From assembly GCF_003287955.1 (NCBI RefSeq), contig NZ_QMKP01000015.1:45718-109717 (forward strand): 64,000 bases of DNA. Direction: 5' to 3'. The position numbers and the translations under genes are program-made. The notes under the pieces were generated by a model. The model saw nothing but the letters and a program-made list of their open reading frames with translations. It was not told the DNA's origin and made no database searches. Position 1 is the stretch's first letter. Every line of letters starts with the position of its first letter. Below, one piece after another: positions 16,469 through 23,459 of this stretch. Origin of the DNA: Arthrobacter sp. AQ5-06 (GTDB lineage Bacteria > Actinomycetota > Actinomycetes > Actinomycetales > Micrococcaceae).

Positions 16469-17962
16469 TCAGGCGGACTGCCGGTGCAGCTGCAGGGCCG
16501 AGCATTCAGCCACGACGCCCTCACAGCTGCGCATCACCACGCGGCAGGCCTCCACGGCTGAGCGCTCCGTCAACGGGTTTTCCGATATTGTCCGCCACCG
16601 GTTCAGGCAGCGGCGGGCTTCGGCCAGGACTTCGTCCGGGCCGATATCCGGAGCCAGCCCCATCCTCAGGGCGGACGCCGCTCCCCAGCCGCCGACCAGC
16701 CTTTCGGCTTCCGCGGCCAATTCATCGCTGAGGGATACCCCGGTGGTACGGATCGTGGCGAGCAGGCGGAGCTCACGGAACTCATGGGCGTTGGCCTGAA
16801 GGCGTTCCAAGGCTGCGGCCAGGTGACCGGCCCCCTCCCTGGGCGCGGTTCGCAGCAAGCTTTCCACTCCCACCAAGGCAGTGCGGGCTTTGAGGGCATC
16901 CCCTCGGGCCTCGAACTGCCGGGCCACAAGGTGCAGCAACGGGTCCAGCCCGCTGCGCCGGGCCAGTTCATGCGCCAGTGGCGTGGGTTCAGTGAAGCCA
17001 CTCCGGATCAGCACCACGCCCAGCCGGATCCCAAACAGGCCGAACCGCTCAAGGAGGGAGGCGCGGGCTTCAGCGCCCAGGCTTTGCGGGACAGCGGCCC
17101 TGATGAACCTGTCCGCCGACAGCAGCATCCGCTCCCGGGCGGACCGCTCCATGCCGGCCAGGACCCGCAAAGACTCGAAGTCCGACTGGCGCATGCTGCG
17201 TGCGCTCTGCGCCAGCAGCCCGGCCACCGGGACCACCCCCAACGCCAGCTTTCGCAGGTTGTGGTCCCGGCGATAACGCTCGGCGATCTCACCGGCTGAG
17301 AGAAGCGAATCAATGCGGCCAGCGCCGATCTCATCGGCCCGGGACAGCACGGCAAGGGCGTTCACGGTTCCCGACCTACCCGCCTCGGTATCCCTGAAGG
17401 ATTCGAGGAACCGCAGGTCCGAGGCGTGCATGTGGCGCATCAGGTAGATGATGGCATCAGCCTCAGAGGGCGCGTCCACGGGGATGAGGAAATCGGTGGA
17501 CCGGGCAGAGACGTCTTCGGACAACGAGGCGATTCCCGGGGTGTCTATCAGGGTGAGCTCGCGCAGGGCCGGCGAGGGCCACTCCACCACCAGCCGTTCC
17601 ACGTCCTGGGCGCGGGCGTTGCCCAGGACAAACACCAGGCGGCCGTCCACGCGCTTCAGCGGCAGGATATGCGGTTCACCAGCAATGGGGTAGGCCGTGA
17701 TCCGCGGCGTGTGCCCATAGCGGTACCAAGTCACAATCCTTGTGCATTCCCCGGTGTCGGTCGGGGCGATCTCCTCCCCGATGATGGCGTTCAGCAGCGT
17801 GGATTTTCCCGCCTTGACCATGCCTGCCACAGCGAGCCTGAGGGGCTCGGACAGCCGCCGGGCGTAGGTCTCCAATGCCGCAGCCGCAGCGGGGTCGTCC
17901 GCATACACGAGCAGGGCGTCCTGGATCAGGTTCGCCACTCCCGCGCTGATGGACTCCTTCAT
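16469..17962 (-). CDS. Dynamin-like GTPase, IniC-like
   Basis: A 497-residue dynamin-superfamily GTPase: G1 GMVKAGKS at residues 47-54, a conserved threonine in GECTRIVTWY (G2), G3 DTPGIAS and G4 SRADEI. The rest is helical with no clear membrane span. It resembles IniC of the mycobacterial iniBAC operon, whose expression rises under cell-wall stress such as isoniazid. Its start overlaps the upstream GTPase stop by ATGA, so the pair is coupled and probably works as a hetero-oligomer on the membrane, with the partner supplying the membrane anchor. The family assignment is from motifs and gene order; the membrane-remodelling role is known for related bacterial dynamins and only inferred here. 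Confidence 0.82.
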   Translation of the reverse strand: MKESISAGVANLIQDALLVYADDPAAAAALETYARRLSEPLRLAVAGMVKAGKSTLLNAIIGEEIAPTDTGECTRIVTWYRYGHTPRITAYPIAGEPHILPLKRVDGRLVFVLGNARAQDVERLVVEWPSPALRELTLIDTPGIASLSEDVSARSTDFLIPVDAPSEADAIIYLMRHMHASDLRFLESFRDTEAGRSGTVNALAVLSRADEIGAGRIDSLLSAGEIAERYRRDHNLRKLALGVVPVAGLLAQSARSMRQSDFESLRVLAGMERSARERMLLSADRFIRAAVPQSLGAEARASLLERFGLFGIRLGVVLIRSGFTEPTPLAHELARRSGLDPLLHLVARQFEARGDALKARTALVGVESLLRTAPREGAGHLAAALERLQANAHEFRELRLLATIRTTGVSLSDELAAEAERLVGGWGAASALRMGLAPDIGPDEVLAEARRCLNRWRTISENPLTERSAVEACRVVMRSCEGVVAECSALQLHRQSA

Positions 17963-19962
17963 TTGGCCGCCGCAACCGCCGGCGCCGCGCCCACCGACTG
18001 GCCGCCCGTCGTCGGACTTCCCGACGCCGGATTTCCCACCGCCGTGCCGCCGCGCCCGGCCGGAGACTGCCCGGCCGGAGACTGCGGCCCCGGGGATTGG
18101 GCCACTTCGGTGGCCACCAGACCGGCCGCATGGTGCAGGGCGTCCACCTTTTTGAGCTCCGCCTTGATCTCGCGGATGCGGATATCCTTTTCCAGCGTGT
18201 AGGTGGTGGCTGCCTTCTGGGCCGCCGCCACCGAATCCGCGAGGGAGCGGTGGTGTTCGTCCGCGATTTCAGTGAAGTGGTCCCGGGTGGAGCGCTGCAC
18301 CAGCCGCAGCCGGTCCTTGAGCTGCTTGCCCACCTGGAAGGTGACATCATCCAGTTGGCGGCGGACCAGCGCTTTGGCTTCGGCCTGCCGGCGCTTCAGC
18401 CGTGCTTCCTTGTCCTCGCGGTACGCCTTGCGGCCCAGCAGCAGGCCCGCGCCCACTGACAGGGGATTGATCAGGGCCATACCTAAGATTCCCGTCAAGA
18501 GCCCGAACATCAGCACGCCGCCGTAGGATCCGCGCATGCCGATCAGGACCTTCTGCAGGGGGTTCACGTGCCCGTCGTCAAGCCTGGGCATGTTGTCCAC
18601 CGGGTCCAGCGCGTCGCCGGTGTCCGAGACGTGAAGCACCGGCAGGGCCACTTCGTCCTCTGAAAAATGCTCGGCCACCTGGGCGGCCACCCACTGCGCG
18701 CGTTCGCTGGTCCACACAAACGTGTCCGAGATCGCGGCGGCGGCGCACTCCTCGAGCCACGCGGAAAACTGGGTCCAGGTGGGGCCGGGATCGCCCTGGT
18801 CAATAGCGGCCTCGGCTTCGCGCTGGATGCGCCGCAGGCGGTCCCGGAGGTCGTACTCCATGTCCGCGATCAGGTCGCCGATGCCGTCGTTGAGCGTAAT
18901 CTGCCACCGGGCGGAACGTTTGCGCAGCTCATCGGCCTGTGTCTTCGCCTCCTCCAGCCCCGCAATTATCCGTGGCGTCCCCTCAGGATCCTCAAGCGCT
19001 CCCAGCTCGGACCGCAAGGACAGGCGCAGGTTCTCGGTCACGGAGAGCAGGTCCTGGCTGACGGAGCGCCGTTGCAGCCGTTCCGCCTTGCCCACAATTT
19101 CATTCCGGAGGTGGCCGATCAGCACGGGGAAACCCGACTCGGCATTGAGTTCGCTGTCCTGCAGGCGTGCAGCCTCCAGCCGGAGATCTGAGGAAACCGC
19201 GAACAGTGGGATGTCCGGCGCCATCTGCGCGAGCCGGGCACGGTCCATGGCCTCCACGCGCCGCCAGTCCGGATACAGGTCCGTTTTGGACAGGATGCCC
19301 GCAACGCTCGGGGTGATCCGCATGGCCTGCCGCAGGAACCGCATTTCGGGTTCGGTGTACTCCTGCGAGGCATCTGAAACCAGCAGCATGGCGTCCGCGG
19401 TGGGCAAAGCAGTCAGGGTGGTCAATGTGTGCGAGGAGCCCAGTCCTCCCACACCCGGGGAATCGATGACCGTCAGTCCGCCGGCCAGGACCTTGCGGGG
19501 CAGGAAAACTTCGGCCGCTACGAGCTTCTTGACGTTTCCGGGGTTGCCCCGCTCGGAAACGTAAGCCGCCAGGTCCGCTATGTTGATGGGCTGCCGCTCC
19601 AGTGCGGCTTCGTCGCCGGGCTCTGCGCCGGCTTTGGGCCGCAGGATGGCGGCGGACGCGGGTTCCCCGTGGCGGACCACGGTGGGCACCGAGGTGGCGA
19701 TGTCGTCGTCCACAGGGCATACCGGGGCGTTCACCAGGGCGTTGATAAGTTTGCTTTTTCCTTGTTTGAATTCCCCCACCACGATCACGCGGCTACTCGG
19801 ATCCTTCAGCCGGCGCAGGGTCTGGTCCAGGCGTTTCCGCAGGTCCGCGCGGTCCCCGGTCCCCAGCAGATCGATGCCCTGCTCTACCAGGGACGCCAGC
19901 TGGCCGGCGCTCATCGGCACCGGCGTACGTCCTGGGCCTCCCGGTCGTTGCGATTCAGCCAT
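17959..19962 (-). CDS. Dynamin-like GTPase with membrane hairpin, IniA-like
   Basis: A 667-residue bacterial dynamin-like protein. G1 is GEFKQGKS (residues 63-70), the G2 region is DDIATSVPTVV, G3 is DSPGVGG and G4 is SKTDLYPDWR. A long helical stalk follows, then a hydrophobic hairpin (VLMFGLLTGILGMALIN and PLSVGAGLLLG, about residues 480-520), which is the membrane-binding paddle. A second helical stretch returns (KRRQAEAKALVRRQLDDV), and a Gly/Pro/Ala-rich tail ends the protein. IniA of mycobacteria has this layout. AAAGGA lies six bases before the ATG. It follows iniB-like across a hairpin (20013-20045) and is coupled to the IniC-like gene. Confidence 0.85.
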   Translation of the reverse strand: MAESQRPGGPGRTPVPMSAGQLASLVEQGIDLLGTGDRADLRKRLDQTLRRLKDPSSRVIVVGEFKQGKSKLINALVNAPVCPVDDDIATSVPTVVRHGEPASAAILRPKAGAEPGDEAALERQPINIADLAAYVSERGNPGNVKKLVAAEVFLPRKVLAGGLTVIDSPGVGGLGSSHTLTTLTALPTADAMLLVSDASQEYTEPEMRFLRQAMRITPSVAGILSKTDLYPDWRRVEAMDRARLAQMAPDIPLFAVSSDLRLEAARLQDSELNAESGFPVLIGHLRNEIVGKAERLQRRSVSQDLLSVTENLRLSLRSELGALEDPEGTPRIIAGLEEAKTQADELRKRSARWQITLNDGIGDLIADMEYDLRDRLRRIQREAEAAIDQGDPGPTWTQFSAWLEECAAAAISDTFVWTSERAQWVAAQVAEHFSEDEVALPVLHVSDTGDALDPVDNMPRLDDGHVNPLQKVLIGMRGSYGGVLMFGLLTGILGMALINPLSVGAGLLLGRKAYREDKEARLKRRQAEAKALVRRQLDDVTFQVGKQLKDRLRLVQRSTRDHFTEIADEHHRSLADSVAAAQKAATTYTLEKDIRIREIKAELKKVDALHHAAGLVATEVAQSPGPQSPAGQSPAGRGGTAVGNPASGSPTTGGQSVGAAPAVAAAK

Positions 19963-20012
19963 AATTTGTCCTTTGCAGCAGGGGTGCGGTGGGACGGGGG
20001 ATAATCCGAAGA

Positions 20013-20045
20013 GCCCGGCAGGAGGTTGATAGCCTCCTGCCGGGC
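20013..20045 (-). terminator. 13-bp hairpin between the IniB-like and IniA-like genes
   Basis: A perfect 13-bp stem (arms 20013-20025 and 20033-20045, 7-base loop) about 25 bases past the IniB-like stop. There is no T tract on the minus strand. It could partly terminate transcription or stabilise an iniB-only message, giving much more of the repeat protein than of the two GTPases. Confidence 0.65.
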
Positions 20046-20069
20046 GCTCCCGGTACCCGGAACTGATGC

Positions 20070-21236
20070 CTAGAGCACGATTGTCGAATCCTCGACTGCG
20101 ACGTCTGTTTCGACGTCCAGATCGGTGTTGGTGGAGTTGTCCGAGTTGTCCTGGAAGGAGTCCTCGACCTCAACCGGGTTGAAGGAATCAACAACCTCCA
20201 CCTCGGTGGTCTCGGTCTGCGAGTTGTCGTTGAAGGAGTCCGCCACGTCAACCGCAACATCGGTGTTGGTGGAGCTGTCTACGGAGGAGTTGTCCTGGAA
20301 GGAATCCTCAACGGCAACATCGGTGTTGGTGGAGTTGTCGACGGAGGAGTTGTCCTGGAAGGAATCCTCGATCTCCACGGCAACATCGGTGTTGGTGGAG
20401 TTGTCCGAATTATCGGAGTTATCCGAGTTATCGGAGTTGTCCTGGAAGGAATCCTCGATCTCCACCGAGTTGTCCACGGAGTTATCCGAGTTGTCCGAAT
20501 TATCGGAGTTATCGGAGTTGTCCGAGTTGTCGTTGAACGAATCAGCGACATCAACGTCAACATCGGTATTGAACGAATCGTCCACATCCAGGTTGCTGTT
20601 GCCGATGTTGACGTCACCGCCGGCTGTGATCGAGTTGTCCGTGGAATTGTCCGTGGTGTTGTCCGTGTTGTAGGAGTCACTGGTGTTGTAGGAATCCCGG
20701 ACGTTGTTGTCGTCCCCGGCAGCCAGGGCCTGGTCGCCGGAAGCGATGACAGCCTCGTTGTCGAACCACTGGTTCACATCGCCGTCGGCCCAGATGTTCT
20801 GGTTGATGGATTGGTCCGTGACCGTGTCGCGGTCATCCACCGTTGACGTGTAGGAGTAGTTGTTCACGACGTGGTGCAGCTGCTGGACGGCGTGGGCGTG
20901 GTCGTCGTGATCGTGGTGACCGCCTCCTGCAGGAGGCGGGGTGTGACCCGCACCGCCGCCTGCAGGAGGCGGGGTGTGGCCGGCGCCGCCGTTGCCGCCG
21001 GTCCACGAGGTGTTCCCGCCGGTGTTGTACTCCCGGTCGAAGGAAGAAGCGTTGACAGTGATGGGTGCGTAGTCCAGGACGACCGGCATGGCGGCGTCAA
21101 CGTCCGCGGAGCAGACTTCGCGCAAGCCGGCATCCTCGAGTGATCGCTCCGGATCGTTCAGGAACTCCTCGGCAGCGGCGGGGTTGTTGAACAGGCCCAT
21201 CAGGAACTGGACGAGCTGGTTAGCGAGTGTAGGCAT
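20070..21236 (-). CDS. IniB-like protein with Asp-Asn-Ser repeats
   Basis: A 388-residue, very acidic protein. Residues 1-60 form a helical head (ANQLVQFLMGLFNNPAAAEE FLNDPERSLEDAG) like the IniB N-terminal domain. A Gly/His/Pro linker follows with two copies of GAGHTPPPAGGG and an HHDHDDHAH cluster. About 200 residues of low-complexity repeat come next, mixing DNS triplets and EDSFQDNS units with short DVAV spacers. It has no signal peptide and no cysteine pair. The start at 21236 has GAGGA nine bases before it. Mycobacterial IniB is Gly-rich rather than DNS-rich, so the tail here is different. Such tails suggest a disordered scaffold or a Ca-binding or phase-separating region; that is inference. 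Confidence 0.8.
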   Translation of the reverse strand: MPTLANQLVQFLMGLFNNPAAAEEFLNDPERSLEDAGLREVCSADVDAAMPVVLDYAPITVNASSFDREYNTGGNTSWTGGNGGAGHTPPPAGGGAGHTPPPAGGGHHDHDDHAHAVQQLHHVVNNYSYTSTVDDRDTVTDQSINQNIWADGDVNQWFDNEAVIASGDQALAAGDDNNVRDSYNTSDSYNTDNTTDNSTDNSITAGGDVNIGNSNLDVDDSFNTDVDVDVADSFNDNSDNSDNSDNSDNSDNSVDNSVEIEDSFQDNSDNSDNSDNSDNSTNTDVAVEIEDSFQDNSSVDNSTNTDVAVEDSFQDNSSVDSSTNTDVAVDVADSFNDNSQTETTEVEVVDSFNPVEVEDSFQDNSDNSTNTDLDVETDVAVEDSTIVL

Positions 21237-21322
21237 TGGATGGTCCTCAAATCTCTCTGAGTTGTGGATCGCCAGGCCTCGGTGCCGGGCTTAAATCAAA
21301 CCTAAGGTCCTTCGTAGTGGCC

Positions 21323-21356
21323 GGGCATCGGGTTGTGTCCCCGTACCCGGATGCCC
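21323..21356 (-). terminator. Hairpin after the LuxR-type gene, upstream of the IniB-like gene
   Basis: GGGCATC-GGGT (21323-21333) pairs with ACCC-GATGCCC (21345-21356) with one bulged base. It lies 4-37 bases past the LuxR-type stop. The IniB-like gene therefore probably has its own promoter in 21237-21322, where TTTGATTTAAG is the AT-richest part. Confidence 0.55.
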
Positions 21357-21359
21357 CGC

Positions 21360-23456
21360 TTAGGGGATTGCCCGTTCCGCGGCTAGGGGCGCAGTAGGGG
21401 CTGAGTCTGGGCCCGGATAATCTGCACCCAGCGCCAGCCTCAGGCGCACCAGCAGATCGGAGCGGTTTTCGGCCCCAAGCCTCCGCCGCATCCGGGCAAT
21501 GTGATGTTCAGCAGTCCGGGGGGAAATGTAGATGGCTTCGCCGATTTCCCGGTAGGTCTTCCCTTCCAGGACCAACCGCGCCACTTCCTTTTCGCGTTCA
21601 CTGAGCCCCGAGGAGTCAGGATGCGCGCCATGGTTGTTCTCGGCGGCACTGCGGCGCACTTCCGGTGCCAGCCCGGCGGGCGGCCCGGTGGGTCCGCCGT
21701 GCGGGTGGAGGTCCCTGGCGCAGGCAAGGAGCCGCACCATGTCCCTGCGCTCTTCCGCTTGCGCGGCCGCATGTCCTGCCAGCCGGGCCCCTTCCCACGG
21801 CATGCCCACCACTTTCAGTCCCCGGGCAGCGTTCTCCACATCCGTCGCCTGGAACCGGCCGGCCAGGACGCTGACCCAGGCCTTGCCGGCGGCGGCGAGC
21901 ACAGCGGCCAGGTGGCTGTAGTCCGCGGCCCGCACCAGCGCTGCTGCATGCGGGGCAAGGTCGGCCGGGCTTTTGTTCAGCAGAGCGGCCTGGACCGCCG
22001 CCCAGTGAAGCGGAACGGCCCACAGGGGCGGCTCCCCCAGCTTGGTCAGCAGGGCCCACGCTTCATCCAGATAATGCGCGACTCGCCGTGTCTCCCGCAA
22101 ACGGGCCGCAGCAATCATCATCTCGCCCCACGGCAGCAGGCTGTAAAGGTCGACGGCGGTGTGCAGCATCGCTTCGCGGGCGCGCTCCCAGGCCATCACC
22201 AGGTCATGGACGTCGCCGCTGCGCCGGGCAAGGCCCACTTCCAGGGCCGCGCACAGGAATTCGTCCCTGGGCACCAGCGGCCAGTGGTTGGCTTTGGAGG
22301 CTTCGTTGATGGCCAGGCGTGCTTCGTCAGCATCGTCCTGCTGCATGGCCGACCACGCCTGCAGGAGGTGCAGCCGTGGCCTAACGGCGTCACCGCCCTG
22401 CCTCGCGGCGACGGCGGAGCGGATGATGGTGTCCGCTACGTGGGGTTCACCGCTGTGGAGGGCCAGCAACGCGGCCAGCGCCCCCGGGGTGTCCGGAAGG
22501 GGCAGCGCCGAACCTGACGCGTTGAGCATGTCCGAAGCATGGATCAGCAGGGGAAGGCCTTTGCGTGGATCCCGCTCCATCGACTCCATCACGCCCTTGC
22601 CCGTTTGCGAAAGCGCCACCGCCAGGAGGGTGGGCGACACCGGTTCCGACCCGGTGGGAAAGATCTCTTCCGCGCCCGCCCGCTTGCCGCTGCCGACCAT
22701 GGCCACCGCGGCGAGCGGGGCGGACCGGCCTACGTTCGCCGGACCAAGCCAGGCATAGAGGTCGGCGCTGCGGACCAGCAGCCCTCGCTGTGCCCAGACG
22801 GAAGCAGCAACATCCACGCCCAGCCTGACATCCGGCGGATCGGAGCTCATCAGGAGTCCGTCAATGATCCGGCCGGCGGAGTCGAGGTCGCCCGCTGCGG
22901 CTGCGGCCTGGGCGCGGCGGGCAGCCGTGCGCAGTTCGTCCGCCCCTGCCAGCAGCGCTTCGCTGTATAACTGGGCGGCCAGACCGGGGTCGTGCTGCAG
23001 CGCTTTGTCCGCGGCGGCTTCGAGTTCGGCGGCGACCCTAGGGTCGGCCAGGCCGCCCCTTGCCAACTCGCGGGCAAGGTCGCCGAGGGGCCGGCCCTCG
23101 GCCGAAACAAAACCGACGAGTTCCCGCTGCAATGCATGCACCCGGGCCGTGGGCGTGACGTTCAGGAGCGCGTGCTGCGCCGGGCCGACGACGGTCCCGT
23201 CGGGAAGCAGCAGGCCCGAGGACTCGGCACGCTGGACTACCGCGTCCAGGTCCGGGCTGTCAGGACTTGCCAGCTTGTGGTCCAGCTCCGCGGGCAGCGG
23301 ACCGGGCAGGGTGAACCCCACGGACAGTGCCAGCAGGAGTTCCCGGACTGCCGCATTCTCGCCCCGCAGCTGCTGTGCCATGTGGCTGGTTCCGCGGGGG
23401 GCCGACGTCCCTGCCTCGGGCAGGTCGCGTTCGGGCTGCGTCTGATCGGCCGCCAT
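21360..23456 (-). CDS. LuxR-family transcriptional regulator with long alpha-helical repeat region
   Basis: A 698-residue protein. The last ~65 residues are a LuxR-type HTH (SEREKEVARLVLEGKTYREI, then ISPRTAEHHIARMRRRL). The first ~600 residues are Ala/Leu-rich helices of TPR/STAND-sensor type (for example AAELEAAADKALQHDPGLAA and ADLYAWLGPANVGRSA). Unlike MalT/LAL regulators, no Walker A motif is visible, so no ATPase domain is included. It starts three bases after the Hsp70-like gene stops, so the two are one transcription unit. I recall that a LuxR-type ATPase, IniR, controls iniBAC in mycobacteria. Here the ATPase part could be supplied separately by the Hsp70-like partner, which is a hypothesis. 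Confidence 0.8.
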   Translation of the reverse strand: MAADQTQPERDLPEAGTSAPRGTSHMAQQLRGENAAVRELLLALSVGFTLPGPLPAELDHKLASPDSPDLDAVVQRAESSGLLLPDGTVVGPAQHALLNVTPTARVHALQRELVGFVSAEGRPLGDLARELARGGLADPRVAAELEAAADKALQHDPGLAAQLYSEALLAGADELRTAARRAQAAAAAGDLDSAGRIIDGLLMSSDPPDVRLGVDVAASVWAQRGLLVRSADLYAWLGPANVGRSAPLAAVAMVGSGKRAGAEEIFPTGSEPVSPTLLAVALSQTGKGVMESMERDPRKGLPLLIHASDMLNASGSALPLPDTPGALAALLALHSGEPHVADTIIRSAVAARQGGDAVRPRLHLLQAWSAMQQDDADEARLAINEASKANHWPLVPRDEFLCAALEVGLARRSGDVHDLVMAWERAREAMLHTAVDLYSLLPWGEMMIAAARLRETRRVAHYLDEAWALLTKLGEPPLWAVPLHWAAVQAALLNKSPADLAPHAAALVRAADYSHLAAVLAAAGKAWVSVLAGRFQATDVENAARGLKVVGMPWEGARLAGHAAAQAEERRDMVRLLACARDLHPHGGPTGPPAGLAPEVRRSAAENNHGAHPDSSGLSEREKEVARLVLEGKTYREIGEAIYISPRTAEHHIARMRRRLGAENRSDLLVRLRLALGADYPGPDSAPTAPLAAERAIP

Positions 23457-23459
23457 GAC

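Noticed and set aside
20398..20545. Short DNA repeats resembling a CRISPR or minisatellite
   Set aside because: They are 9-base units encoding DNS triplets inside the IniB-like gene. There are no unique spacers and no cas genes.
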